From Bacteroidales bacterium (GTDB lineage: Bacteria; Bacteroidota; Bacteroidia; Bacteroidales; UBA932), in NCBI GenBank assembly GCA_017398125.1, contig JAFQHE010000021.1, positions 1 through 64,000 of the forward strand: a stretch of 64,000 nucleotides of DNA, given 5' to 3'. This document shows positions 17,343 through 26,613 of the stretch, piece by piece (positions within the stretch are counted from its first letter, which is position 1; the number at the start of each line of letters is the position of its first letter). Below the pieces are notes generated by a model. That model searched no databases. It was not told the DNA's origin and saw only the letters and a program-made list of their open reading frames with translations. The position numbers and the translations under genes were made by a program.

Positions 17343-19001
17343 TTAAAGTACCTCCACGCCCTGTTTCTTCAACAGTTCAAGACCAACATCCTTAAGTTTG
17401 AATTTCTGGATTTTTCCGCTGCCAGTCAAAGGGAAACCCTCTACAAAAAGTACATATTTCGGAATCTTATAGTGGGAAATCTTACCCTTACAGAACTCTT
17501 TAACATCGGATTCCTGTATATCGGCACCCTCGTCAAGAATAATGAAAGCACCAACCTCCTCGCCATATTTATGCGACGGAATACCGGCAACCTGAACATC
17601 CTTGATACCAGGCATTTTATATAGATATTCCTCAATTTCACGAGGATAGATATTTTCACCTCCTCTGATGATCATATCCTTAATACGGCCTGTAATCCTA
17701 TAGTTGCCATTCTCGTCCTTGTATCCCAAATCTCCTGAATGGAGGAATCCGTTCTTATCTATTGTCTCTGCCGTAGCCTGCGGGTTGTTGTAATAACCCT
17801 TCATGTTGTTGTAACCGCGGTTGCAGAGCTCTCCCTGAACACCAACCGGACACTCCTCTCCTGTCTCAGGATCAAGCACCTTGACTTCGGTATGCTCAAA
17901 CTCATAACCGACAGTTTCACATCTCTCTTCAAAAGACTGATCTATACGTGTATGTGTCATTCCTGGAGATGTCTCAGTAAGTCCGTAAACCGAAGTTACC
18001 CTCAAAAACATCTTGTCCTGCACCCTCTTCATCAACTCAATAGGACAAAGCGAGCCTGCCATGATACCAGTTCTCAGACATGAAAGGTCAAACATGTCAA
18101 ACATAGGATGATTCAACTCGGCAATGAACATCGTAGGGACTCCATAAACAGCAGTACACCTCTCTTTATGAATTGATGCAAGAACCACAAGCGGATCAAA
18201 CTTCTCAACCATAACCTGCGTACAGCCGTGTGTTATAACATTCATGGTAGCAAGCACAATTCCAAAACAGTGGAACAGCGGAACACAGCAGCAAAGTTTG
18301 TCTTCGGATGTAAACTTCATGTGTTCTCCGGTAAGATAACCGTTGTTTGTTATGTTGTGATGGGTCAGCATCACACCTTTTGGAAAGCCTGTAGTTCCCG
18401 ATGTATATTGCATGTTCACAACATCATAGCATGAAACTGATGATTTTATCTCCTCAAGTTTTGAATCATCTGTATTTTTTCCAAGAAGAAGAAGCTCCGG
18501 AATGTTATACATGCCCCTGTACTTATCCTGACCTATATAGACCACATTCTTCATCTTAGGGAAACGATCGCTTTTGAGAAATCCCCTCTCACAGCTTTTC
18601 AATTCAGGCAGCATCTTATAGGTCATATCTATGTAATCGGTATAGCCGTCACCGTCAATTACACACAAAGTGTGCATATCTGAATTTTCACACAGATACT
18701 CAAGCTCGGACTGCTTGTAGTTTGTATTTACAGTCACCGCCACCGCACCTATCTTCGCACATGCATACATTACTGTAAGCCAATCAGGAACATTGGTAGC
18801 CCAAATGCCCACATGAGTACCCCTTCTGACACCGATCTCAATAAAGCCTTTGGCCAGCTCATCCACTCTCCTGTTCAGTTGGGAGTAGGTAAATCTCAAA
18901 TCTCGGTCTGAATAGACAATAGCCTCTTTGTCTGGAACTTCAGCAGCCCATTTCTCAAGCCATTGTCCGATAGTCCTTTCAAATAATTGATATTCTGCCA
19001 T
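17343..19001 (-). CDS. AMP-dependent acyl-CoA synthetase/ligase
   Basis: 552 residues, medium/long-chain acyl-CoA synthetase-like (FadD/AcsM2 group). ANL-superfamily motifs: [18 protein letters not shown] (P-loop), [67 protein letters not shown] and the C-terminal lysine in [12 protein letters not shown]. It activates a carboxylate to acyl-AMP, then the CoA thioester. Between an XRE-cupin regulator gene (25 nt upstream) and a short LysR gene, a layout common in Bacteroidota; the actual substrate is unknown. Confidence 0.88.
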   Translation of the reverse strand: MAEYQLFERTIGQWLEKWAAEVPDKEAIVYSDRDLRFTYSQLNRRVDELAKGFIEIGVRRGTHVGIWATNVPDWLTVMYACAKIGAVAVTVNTNYKQSELEYLCENSDMHTLCVIDGDGYTDYIDMTYKMLPELKSCERGFLKSDRFPKMKNVVYIGQDKYRGMYNIPELLLLGKNTDDSKLEEIKSSVSCYDVVNMQYTSGTTGFPKGVMLTHHNITNNGYLTGEHMKFTSEDKLCCCVPLFHCFGIVLATMNVITHGCTQVMVEKFDPLVVLASIHKERCTAVYGVPTMFIAELNHPMFDMFDLSCLRTGIMAGSLCPIELMKRVQDKMFLRVTSVYGLTETSPGMTHTRIDQSFEERCETVGYEFEHTEVKVLDPETGEECPVGVQGELCNRGYNNMKGYYNNPQATAETIDKNGFLHSGDLGYKDENGNYRITGRIKDMIIRGGENIYPREIEEYLYKMPGIKDVQVAGIPSHKYGEEVGAFIILDEGADIQESDVKEFCKGKISHYKIPKYVLFVEGFPLTGSGKIQKFKLKDVGLELLKKQGVEVL

Positions 19002-19025
19002 AATCATTAATTTAAATGGAATACA

Positions 19026-19601
19026 TTATGACGGCATATATATTACAGCCAACAGTTTGGCAGATTGTGTGTCTGAAGCGGAACCAATATGGTGGGGAAC
19101 TATTGAATCAAAATAGATGCTGTCGCCGACCTTAAGGATATATTTCTCCTTGCCATAAGAGATTTGTGCCTCACCTTCAAGAACATACAAAAACTCCTCT
19201 CCCTCATGGGACGAAAGGGTAATCTCACCAATAGCCGGAGTCACATCAAGGGTAAAGGTATCCATATGTCTGTTTCCCTTTCTGTTTGACAATGAATTGT
19301 ATGTAATTTTTCTGCTTACACCGTTGCGGCTTCTTATAACACTATGCCCTACCATATCCTCTGCCCTGTTTACAACCGGACCCTCATCCTGATAGTCATC
19401 CATCAACATTCCCAATCTCACACCAAGCACCCTTACAATTTTTATAAGGTCACCCAGAGCCGGAATCTCCTTATCCTCTTCCAATAAATTATAAAACTCC
19501 GCATCAATTCCTGTACGCTCCAACATATCCTCTACAGATATATTCTTCGCCTCTCTGAGCATCTTGATTTTCTTTCCGATAAATGTAGGTTCACTGTTCA
19601 T
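19026..19601 (-). CDS. XRE-family regulator with C-terminal cupin domain
   Basis: 191 residues. An N-terminal Cro/cI helix-turn-helix (GKKIKMLREAKNISVEDMLERTGIDAEFYNLLEEDKEIPALGDLIKIVRVL) is joined to a RmlC-type cupin (SHEGEEFLYVLEGEAQISYGKEKYILKVGDSIYFDSIVPHHI), the family design of PuuR-like regulators. It probably controls the adjacent acyl-CoA synthetase operon and itself in response to a small ligand. Upstream at 19645-19652 is a minus-strand TACTTTTG -7-like box, and an inverted repeat lies at 19661-19685. Confidence 0.85.
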   Translation of the reverse strand: MNSEPTFIGKKIKMLREAKNISVEDMLERTGIDAEFYNLLEEDKEIPALGDLIKIVRVLGVRLGMLMDDYQDEGPVVNRAEDMVGHSVIRSRNGVSRKITYNSLSNRKGNRHMDTFTLDVTPAIGEITLSSHEGEEFLYVLEGEAQISYGKEKYILKVGDSIYFDSIVPHHIGSASDTQSAKLLAVIYMPS

Positions 19602-19660
19602 AACTCTATGAATTAATTTATAATAGGTTCAGTAAAATAAGCTGCAAAAGTAACAATTTA

Positions 19661-19685
19661 TGACAAATAAATTATAAATTTGTCA
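19661..19685. promoter_or_regulatory. Inverted repeat, candidate operator of the XRE-cupin regulator
   Basis: TGACAAAT (19661-19668) and ATTTGTCA (19678-19685) form a perfect 8-bp inverted repeat with a 9-nt spacer, in the spacer between the divergent XRE-cupin and glutaminase genes. TAAATTTG (19675-19682) inside it also reads as a -7 box toward glsA, so binding would block that promoter. Confidence 0.5.
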
Positions 19686-19700
19686 CTAATTATTGGGATT

Positions 19701-20666
19701 ATGGATAAAATTGACCATATAGAACTTGGGCAGATTGTTACAAGAATATATAACAGATACAAGGATGATATAAATGTCGGCAAGGTTGCTGACTACATTC
19801 CAACACTAAAAGAGGTTGATCCACGTGGTTATGCCATCTCCGTAGCTACAATTGACGGATTTGTATTCAACGTTGGAGACTACCATACAGGATTCACTAT
19901 ACAGAGTATTTCAAAAGTACTCACACTTGCAATGCTTGCACCAAGGCTTGGTGATGAATTATGGAGGTTTGTAGGCAGGGAGCCGTCGGGCAACAGTTTC
20001 AATTCACTTGTACAGCTTGAAAATGAGAAGGGTATTCCACGCAATCCATTTATAAATGCCGGAGCTTTAGTTGTTACCGACAGGCTGATGGACTTTTACA
20101 AGGATGATACAGACATCAGATTGAGTACCAGAGCCATTACCAAAGAGGCTATATTGAGATTTGTAAGGGGGCTGTCGGGAGAAGAGAATATTGATTTTGA
20201 CAAAATAACTGCACAGGCAGAAATACTTACCGCAGAGCGCAACTATGCGCTCGCCCACTTTATGAAGAGCTTTGGGAATATCGGAAACAGTGTGCAGGAT
20301 GTCATAAACACCTATTGCCACCAGTGCAGCATCAGGATGAATACCGAGCAGCTGGCAAAGGCTTTTCTATTTCTTGCCAACAGCGGAGTTAATCCGCTTA
20401 ACGGTGAAAGGATTGTAGGATTGAGGGATGCAAAGAGAATAAATGCACTTATGCTCACTTGCGGACTTTACAACGAGTCCGGGGATTTTGCATATAGAGT
20501 GGGCATGCCGGGCAAAAGCGGCGTAGGTGGAGGTATTGTTGCACTTATCCCGGGTAAACTTAGCATAGCCGTATGGAGTCCGGAGCTAAATTCAAACGGC
20601 AATTCTCACAGAGGAATATCAACTCTTGAGGATTTTACCACAGAGCTTGGAATAAGTGTTTTCTAA
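19701..20666 (+). CDS. glsA: Glutaminase A
   Basis: 321 residues from ATG at 19701; a TTG at 19680 in frame is less likely. Serine-dependent beta-lactamase-like fold: catalytic S69-x-x-K72 in FTIQSISKVL, NPFINAGAL, NYALAHFMKSFGN (Tyr-Lys-like region) and PGKSGVGGGIVALIPG near the end. It hydrolyses glutamine to glutamate and ammonia. In the gut this ammonia can raise cytoplasmic pH and the glutamate feeds GadB, whose gene lies 40 kb away in the same window. Head-to-head with the XRE-cupin gene; convergent with the SDR gene. Confidence 0.92.
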   Translation: MDKIDHIELGQIVTRIYNRYKDDINVGKVADYIPTLKEVDPRGYAISVATIDGFVFNVGDYHTGFTIQSISKVLTLAMLAPRLGDELWRFVGREPSGNSFNSLVQLENEKGIPRNPFINAGALVVTDRLMDFYKDDTDIRLSTRAITKEAILRFVRGLSGEENIDFDKITAQAEILTAERNYALAHFMKSFGNIGNSVQDVINTYCHQCSIRMNTEQLAKAFLFLANSGVNPLNGERIVGLRDAKRINALMLTCGLYNESGDFAYRVGMPGKSGVGGGIVALIPGKLSIAVWSPELNSNGNSHRGISTLEDFTTELGISVF

Positions 20667-20682
20667 TCAAAAACTACCTGTA

Positions 20683-21414
20683 TTAAAGCTTTATTCTGCG
20701 CCATATTGATGAAGGCACAAGTTTCATGAATGTTGCTATCAATGACCATTTCCAATCTATCACAGCCCTTCTTCTGCGTTTTTCTATTGCCTTTATTATG
20801 AATTTTGAGGCATAAGGCAGTTCCATGGTAAAAGGATGGCGTCTATGTATAAAATCTGTTGCAATAAAGCCCGGCATGATTGCAGTAAATGTAATATCAA
20901 GCCCCATCTTATATGCCTTCTGCTCCAGAGCCTCAAAATAGATGGTCTGAAATCTTTTTGTTGCCGAATATGATGGAGTCGGAGATAATCCCCTTATTGA
21001 GGCAACTGAACTTATCGTAACAATCTGCGGCCTTATCTGCGGTCTGCAGTTAAGCGAAGCAAAATGGTTGAATGCCGGAACAATTATATTCAAAAAGCCC
21101 CTGACATTAACATCTACAGTCTGTTTCTCTATGGCAAAATCAAGATCCGAGCTCGATTTGCCTGCCCCGGAACAATAGATTACGAGGTCAACTCCTCCCA
21201 AATTTGAAATCATTGAGCGGAATAGTCCGGATGCCCCCTGATCGGAAACATCCATTACACAATACTGAACTTGACCGGGGAACTTTGCCTGAATCTCTCT
21301 CAGACACTCCTCTCTGCGGGCTGCTACAGCAACCTGACAACCTCCCGACGCATAATGCTCAGCCAAAGTCTTTCCAATACCAGATGAGGCTCCGATTATT
21401 ATCACTTTTTTCAT
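20683..21414 (-). CDS. Short-chain dehydrogenase/reductase
   Basis: 243 residues from MKKVIIIGASSGIGKTLAEHYA; the longer frame to 21456 adds a basic N-terminus crossing the divergent promoter region. Classical SDR: GASSGIG Rossmann loop, the catalytic Ser in ISSVAS, YSATK with Tyr-Lys, then IMPGFIATD. The basic VAARREE points to NADP(H) preference. Ends in a hydrophobic/basic tail (WSLIATFMKLVPSSIWRRIKL) that may touch the membrane. Substrate unknown. Confidence 0.85.
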   Translation of the reverse strand: MKKVIIIGASSGIGKTLAEHYASGGCQVAVAARREECLREIQAKFPGQVQYCVMDVSDQGASGLFRSMISNLGGVDLVIYCSGAGKSSSDLDFAIEKQTVDVNVRGFLNIIVPAFNHFASLNCRPQIRPQIVTISSVASIRGLSPTPSYSATKRFQTIYFEALEQKAYKMGLDITFTAIMPGFIATDFIHRRHPFTMELPYASKFIIKAIEKRRRRAVIDWKWSLIATFMKLVPSSIWRRIKL

Positions 21415-21473
21415 AGCTGATACAAATTTATATAAGTTTTTCTTAATTTTGCGCAAATTTAAAAGAGTGAGCT

Positions 21474-22925
21474 ATGATAACATTTATTACAGCCATAATA
21501 CTTCTTGTCTTGGGTTATTTTGTATATGGCAAATTCCTCGACAAATACTTCGGCTCATCGGAGACAAATGTAACACCTGCCGTTTCCAAAGCTGATGGCA
21601 TTGACTTTAAAGTATTGAGTCCCTGGAGGATCTTCATCATACAGTTTCTTAACATTGCCGGATTGGGCCCAATTTTCGGAGCTGTGCTTGGTGCCGCATA
21701 CGGTCCTATAGCATACCTATGGATAGTTTTGGGTTGTATATTTATGGGGGCAGCGCATGACTACATGTCAGGAATGCTCTCAATAAGAAATGGGGGAAAA
21801 AGCCTTCCGGATATAGTCGGGCAATTCCTTGGCAATAACATAAAGAGGGTGATGGTTTTCTTTACAGGACTTCTGCTGCTTGTCGTAGGAGCTTCATTTG
21901 TAAATGGCCCAGCAGGTCTTCTTGCCTCCCTTACGAACAGCAACATGAATATATGGCTATATATCGTTTTTGCATATTATCTTATAGCGACTCTTCTTCC
22001 AATTGACAAAATCATTGGTAAAATTTACCCATATATGGGTGCCGCACTTCTTTTTATGGCTGTTGGAATTGGAGCAATGATACTTCTGAAAGGCTTCTCC
22101 GGAGAGGTCACCTTGATAGAACTTACCCCCGAAACCTTCAGAAACTACAAATCAAACGCTTCTGAGTATATGCTTATCCCTATGCTCTTTGTTGTTATAT
22201 CGTGTGGTGCAATTTCTGGATTTCACGCAACACAATCCCCAATGATGGCCCGTTGCTTGAGCAATGAAAAATATGGTCGTCCTGTCTTTTACGGAGCAAT
22301 GATTGCAGAGGGCATTGTAGCCTGCATCTGGGCAACTGCAGCAATGGCCTTTTTCAATGGTCCCGACGGACTTAATGCTGCAGCGGCAGAGGGTATGACT
22401 CCAGCCATAATTGTTGACAAAATATGCAACTCATGGTTGGGCAAAGTCGGTGCAGTAATTGCAATCATCGGAGTTGTAGTGTGCCCTATAACAAGTGGAG
22501 ATACCGCATTCCGCAGTCTGCGCCTTGTTTTGGCTGATGCCATGAATTTTGACCAGAAACCTGTCAGGAACAGAATTTTACTGTGTATTCCGCTATTTAT
22601 AATCGCATACATACTCTGCAAAGTGAACTTTGCCACATTATGGACATACGTAGGCATTGGCAACCAGTTCCTTGCCACCATAACACTATGGACATGCGCC
22701 ACATATTTTGCTACAGTTGGAAAATCACACTGGCTTATGTCAATACCTGCAACTTTCTTGAGCTTCATCTGCGTATGCTTCTTCCTTATTGCCCCTGTCA
22801 AAGAGGGTGGAATGAACCTTGAACCAACAGTAGGCTATATTGCAGGTCTCGCAGCGGCATTTATCCTTTTGGGTATTTTTATCCGCTTCACAAACAAAAT
22901 GAGATCAAATGCAATTGTAAAATAG
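21474..22925 (+). CDS. cstA: CstA-type carbon-starvation protein / pyruvate transporter
   Basis: 483 residues, polytopic membrane protein with around 13-15 helices. It shows the CstA signature near the N-terminus (LSPWRIFIIQFLNIAGLGPIFGAVLGAAYGP...FMGAAHDYMSGMLSIRNGGKSLPDIVG) and CGAISGFHATQSPMMARCLSNEKYGR in the middle. Shorter than E. coli CstA (about 700), which is usual for the Bacteroidota version. Family members take up peptides or pyruvate under carbon limitation. A terminator follows at 22978. Confidence 0.85.
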   Translation: MITFITAIILLVLGYFVYGKFLDKYFGSSETNVTPAVSKADGIDFKVLSPWRIFIIQFLNIAGLGPIFGAVLGAAYGPIAYLWIVLGCIFMGAAHDYMSGMLSIRNGGKSLPDIVGQFLGNNIKRVMVFFTGLLLLVVGASFVNGPAGLLASLTNSNMNIWLYIVFAYYLIATLLPIDKIIGKIYPYMGAALLFMAVGIGAMILLKGFSGEVTLIELTPETFRNYKSNASEYMLIPMLFVVISCGAISGFHATQSPMMARCLSNEKYGRPVFYGAMIAEGIVACIWATAAMAFFNGPDGLNAAAAEGMTPAIIVDKICNSWLGKVGAVIAIIGVVVCPITSGDTAFRSLRLVLADAMNFDQKPVRNRILLCIPLFIIAYILCKVNFATLWTYVGIGNQFLATITLWTCATYFATVGKSHWLMSIPATFLSFICVCFFLIAPVKEGGMNLEPTVGYIAGLAAAFILLGIFIRFTNKMRSNAIVK

Positions 22926-22976
22926 TATGGCTATAAGTGGCCTCATGACTACTAATAAAGATATTTTTATACAAAT

Positions 22977-23011
22977 ACAAGACCGGCTGATTTTTTAGCC
23001 GGTCTTTGTTC
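22977..23011 (+). terminator. Intrinsic terminator after cstA
   Basis: AAGACCGGCT pairs with AGCCGGTCTT around loop GATTTTTT, followed by TGTTCTTT. It can also serve the convergent lipoprotein gene. Confidence 0.85.
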
Positions 23012-23060
23012 TTTAGGAGACAACCTACCATTTGTAACAATGGTGCATCTGGAATGCTGG

Positions 23061-24146
23061 CTAATAGAGAAGGGCAAAAGCCTTTGTACCCTTAATGCCT
23101 GTAAACCCGTAATAGCTCTCCACAATATTGCCAGTAATCAATACAGCCTTGCCCAGATTCTCGGGATATGAAACCAGATTAAGTCCCTCCCTTACACTTC
23201 CAGTTGGCAGTTCAACTACGAAACAGTTGTTTCTGTTCCTTTCAAGCATGGTTGGAGCTATTACAATATTTGTCTTTGAAGAGAAGGGCGGAGCCACCCG
23301 CATTGATGTTTCAGAGGCATCTCCTGCAAGTATGAACCCAAAAACAGTCACCCCCTTCTCTCCTACCATACTTTTCGCCTGTTCTATGGTATACGCCCCG
23401 GTTGGTATTCTATGTCCGACATTAAACCCCTCTGTAATCCACTCTCTGGTCGTATCTGTGGCGATTGATATACTTGATGAATTTCTGTTTCCTGTGGCAT
23501 ACGAGAGGTTGAGCGACAGCATCGTCCCTTGCGGTATCTGACGTGTACAGAGCAAGGTATCACCACCTGACGATCTGTAATAAAGTTCAACAGCTCCGGG
23601 CTCAACATAACAGAAATTGTTTGAAGTGTACGGATATGCCACCTCTCCATTTATATCTTTCAACAGAAGTCCAGTTCCAGGGAACTTTTTCTTGAATTGT
23701 TCAGTGAAATTGAGCCGTATTGCCCCATTGAGCTGTCGGCATGCCAACAGCACATTCACAGACATATCACTGCCTACCACTATGGTCTGTTCATCTCCAA
23801 ATAATGGTGAGCCAAAACCGGGAGCTGTAAATTTTTGTGAATAGAGCTTTATATCATACGCCCCAGGCACCACAACAAATTCATCGGGCCTCTTTCCATA
23901 CTTGCCGTCATACACCTTCAGTCCGTTTTCAGAATAAATGGAGAGAATAAAATTATTGGTGTCCAACTCCTTCACTACGCCGTCAGGAGAGCTCTGGAAG
24001 GAGGTTCCTCCCTTAAGTTCATACTCCTTGGCACCTTTGATTGTAAGAGTCATTACACTGCTCCTCTCCTCTTTTAACTCCAATGTATTGCAACCTGCAG
24101 CAATACATACTGCCATAATCAGGCAGACCATTCTCACTCGCTTCAT
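23061..24146 (-). CDS. DUF4493-like surface lipoprotein with C-terminal OB-type domain
   Basis: 361 residues from MKRVRMVCLIMAVCIAAGCNTLELKEE, a lipoprotein signal with Cys in the lipobox; the longer frame to 24215 runs past this signal. Residues 25-210 match the DUF4493 layout (FILSIYSENG...FVVVPGAYDIKLYSQKFTAPGFGSPLFGDEQTIVVGSDMSVNVLLACRQLNGAI), and the C-terminal 130 residues look like the DUF6359/OB-type domain (GVTVFGFILAGD...KTNIVIAPTMLERNRNNCFVVELPTG...LGKAVLITGNIVESYYGFTGIK). Probably exposed on the surface. Last of the three-gene DUF3575-DUF3868-DUF4493 cluster. Confidence 0.7.
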   Translation of the reverse strand: MKRVRMVCLIMAVCIAAGCNTLELKEERSSVMTLTIKGAKEYELKGGTSFQSSPDGVVKELDTNNFILSIYSENGLKVYDGKYGKRPDEFVVVPGAYDIKLYSQKFTAPGFGSPLFGDEQTIVVGSDMSVNVLLACRQLNGAIRLNFTEQFKKKFPGTGLLLKDINGEVAYPYTSNNFCYVEPGAVELYYRSSGGDTLLCTRQIPQGTMLSLNLSYATGNRNSSSISIATDTTREWITEGFNVGHRIPTGAYTIEQAKSMVGEKGVTVFGFILAGDASETSMRVAPPFSSKTNIVIAPTMLERNRNNCFVVELPTGSVREGLNLVSYPENLGKAVLITGNIVESYYGFTGIKGTKAFALLY

Positions 24147-24277
24147 ATCCTGCTGTTTTAAATTATACAATTGCACCGTATGAGACGATGCCTCTACAGC
24201 ACAAACATAAAACAAAAGTGTGACGTACAGGCATACGTCACACTTGATTTATATGTTTAAAACGGATAAATATGCAA

Positions 24278-25717
24278 TTATGGAATTTCTACCTCCAAAA
24301 GGTACTCTACAATCGCCAATGCCTCTTTCGCTTGAGGTATTGAATCTGCTGTCAGAGAAAAATACCCCTTTGCCTTCATGTAGTCTGCATTGATTGCACT
24401 CCATACACCACGCGCATAATCAGCCTGCGGAGAATCACCAGCCTTTTCAAGATAGCGCTTGGCTGCAGCCATATCTCCTTTCTGCATCGAAGCATTGGCA
24501 GCATTTAAATTTGCAGCTGGATCTGACGGAAACATCCTTACAGCAATATCAAAGGCCTCATTGAACTCTTCACTCCCAGGTGCAAATGTCTGTGATGCCA
24601 AATAGAACTCCTGAAGGCTCAGCTTCTGGGGAGACTCCTTCATAATCTTTACAATCTCCTTCGGATCTGAATATGAACGTATTGTATAGTCCACCTTGTA
24701 ATCTGTACGTCGCAATAACGGATAGCATACATCCAGAAGGTATCTGTATTCTGTCTTGTACCTCGACTTCAAGACCCACTCCTTATTGTCGGGCTCACGT
24801 TGTGAATTAAGTACAGTAAGTATCTCTTCCTTATGTGTTATATTTGAATTCTCAACAAAAGTTTTCAGATCATCCCAATTTTCTGCCACAGATTCTGCTG
24901 AAACAACTCCCTTCAACTGAGGCGCGACCGATAGAAAATAGTTTTTCATTGACTCAGTACGGGCCTTTGAGAGTGTGACATTTGTGGCATAGGGCCCCTC
25001 CGGAGAGGCATATCCCTTAATGAATAGAGAATTTACTGTAACATCATTGTCGGTGCGTACAGAATCTATAGTTCTATTTATCTTTGTTAGTTCCTGACGG
25101 TTATTGCTGTAGTAAGGATCTACTTGAGTCTTTCCTGCAGGAAAATTTATGTATGCACTTGCCGATATTGATCTGCTTTTAATAACCTCCGCTTTAGGAC
25201 TCACATATACAAACTGCGGTTCATAACGTACCACCGGCTTCTGCACATACAGAGAGGCTTCTCTGGACTGATCCGGATAGTTGCAGCACCACTCCTTCTT
25301 TTCCAACAATATAAGTTGCAACGGTTCTTTTCCTGGAAGATATGGTACAGTAACACTATAATCTATCCGGTTACTGGCATTCTTCGCCATTTGCCTTATG
25401 GCACCGCCTTTTCTGAACTCTACCTTATTGTTGCGGATATAGTCATAATATGCCAATCTTCCATAAATTACAACGGGCTGCAGATCAACGGTATCCTTTC
25501 CCTTTACAAGTTTGGGCACCAATGTGGCCCAACTGTTGCTCTTCAAATCGGAATACCGCTGCAGTATCTTCATCGAAACAGTAATTGTTGACTTGGCTTT
25601 ATCCGGCTCCATAGAAATGTCCCTTACCTCAACTTTGCCGTCAAAAAAAGTCTCCTGGGCCTGCATACTTATGCTTCCCGACAATATAACCAATATAATA
25701 ATATATAGTTTTCTCAT
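24278..25717 (-). CDS. DUF3868/OmpA-type domain protein of the fimbria-like cluster
   Basis: 479 residues with a signal peptide (MRKLYIIILVILSGSISMQAQ). The N-terminal half fits DUF3868 (FDGKVEVRDISMEPDKAKSTITVSMKI). The middle (INFPAGKTQVDPYYSNNRQELTKINRTIDSV...FIKGYASPEGPYATNVTLSKARTESMKNYF) is an OmpA-like peptidoglycan-binding domain. The C-terminus has TPR-like helices (DPAANLNAANASMQKGDMAAAKRYLEKAGDSPQADYARGVWSAINADYMKAKGYF). Proteins of this type accompany FimA/Mfa-type fimbria genes, but no fimbrillin is present here. Follows the DUF3575 gene by 14 nt. Confidence 0.75.
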   Translation of the reverse strand: MRKLYIIILVILSGSISMQAQETFFDGKVEVRDISMEPDKAKSTITVSMKILQRYSDLKSNSWATLVPKLVKGKDTVDLQPVVIYGRLAYYDYIRNNKVEFRKGGAIRQMAKNASNRIDYSVTVPYLPGKEPLQLILLEKKEWCCNYPDQSREASLYVQKPVVRYEPQFVYVSPKAEVIKSRSISASAYINFPAGKTQVDPYYSNNRQELTKINRTIDSVRTDNDVTVNSLFIKGYASPEGPYATNVTLSKARTESMKNYFLSVAPQLKGVVSAESVAENWDDLKTFVENSNITHKEEILTVLNSQREPDNKEWVLKSRYKTEYRYLLDVCYPLLRRTDYKVDYTIRSYSDPKEIVKIMKESPQKLSLQEFYLASQTFAPGSEEFNEAFDIAVRMFPSDPAANLNAANASMQKGDMAAAKRYLEKAGDSPQADYARGVWSAINADYMKAKGYFSLTADSIPQAKEALAIVEYLLEVEIP

Positions 25718-25731
25718 AAAGCAGTTTGTTA

Positions 25732-26331
25732 TTAGAAGAGATAGACAAGAGAAATTGAGGCTTTTGTCGGCCCCAAATAGTAGTGTTGCTGACCAGTCTC
25801 CACAGGTTCAGCCGGACTGTTTGTCCTGAACTTGTCATAAACAGTATATGCGAAACCGAAACCCGCCTCAACCTCCAGATTGAAGTGCGCTCCAAGCACT
25901 ATATCATATCCATAAGCCACTCCTGCCCCAAAAAAAGTTCCATCATAAGTATGATCGGTCAGCTGGTAGAAATTTGACCCCAAAAAGACAAATTCATTCC
26001 GTATATTTCCTACAGTATATGAACCTGTATGGAAATGAAGGCCTACAAAATGGCCGGCAAAACGGTTGCAGAACCAATACCTGAATTCGGGTTGCACATA
26101 CATATGCTCATAACGGGCCTCTCCAATAGGGTTCCATCCTCCATTAATATTTCCGGAAATGTCCATTGTCCACTCCTTACCCAAACCAAACTCAATACCG
26201 AGGTTTGCCGTAGCTGTGGCATCGTACAGAAGATTGGTCTTGAGAGCCACCTTCTGCGCATATCCTCTTTGCAATCCTCCTACAACGAACAGAGCCACAA
26301 GAAAGGCTGCTAAAACTATTTTTCTTTTCAT
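25732..26331 (-). CDS. DUF3575 outer-membrane beta-barrel-like protein
   Basis: 199 residues from MKRKIVLAAFLVALFVVGGLQRGYAQ (signal peptide). The longer frame to 26580 is rejected because it crosses the nqr terminator at 26559-26585. The body alternates aromatic/small residues typical of small barrels (KTNLLYDATATANLGIEFGLGKEWTMDISGNINGGWNPIG...YVQPEFRYWFCNRFAGHFVGLHFHTGSY) and ends with Phe, as outer-membrane barrels do. DUF3575 members are usually paired with DUF3868 proteins in fimbrial clusters, as here. Confidence 0.78.
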   Translation of the reverse strand: MKRKIVLAAFLVALFVVGGLQRGYAQKVALKTNLLYDATATANLGIEFGLGKEWTMDISGNINGGWNPIGEARYEHMYVQPEFRYWFCNRFAGHFVGLHFHTGSYTVGNIRNEFVFLGSNFYQLTDHTYDGTFFGAGVAYGYDIVLGAHFNLEVEAGFGFAYTVYDKFRTNSPAEPVETGQQHYYLGPTKASISLVYLF

Positions 26332-26554
26332 ATCTCCAATTTTATTTTCAACGACAAGGCACCCAAAATACAGAATGGATACCCATTTTTGATCCCGATT
26401 ACAAACGGGTGACCTGCATACAAAATTATATATTTTCCGACAAAATACATCATAAGGCATATCATTCGAGGCAAGAAAAGTGAATTTGGGTACAAAATTG
26501 CAATCATAATACTTGCTCTCACTTGCACCACGCTGCAACTGCAATAGGATTAAC

Positions 26555-26585
26555 AAAAAGAGGGCAACCCATAGGGCCACCCTCT
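26555..26585 (-). terminator. Terminator of the nqr operon
   Basis: On the minus strand AGAGGGTGGCCC pairs with GGGTTGCCCTCT (three G-U pairs), loop TAT, followed by TTTTTG. It lies just beyond the nqrF stop. Confidence 0.8.
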
Positions 26586-26613
26586 CTCCATCTTATAATT
26601 TCACCGGCTGAAA

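Noticed and set aside
26332..26580. A longer N-terminus for the DUF3575 protein
   Set aside because: It would cross the nqr operon terminator and lacks a signal peptide at its end; the ATG at 26331 starts a proper signal peptide.
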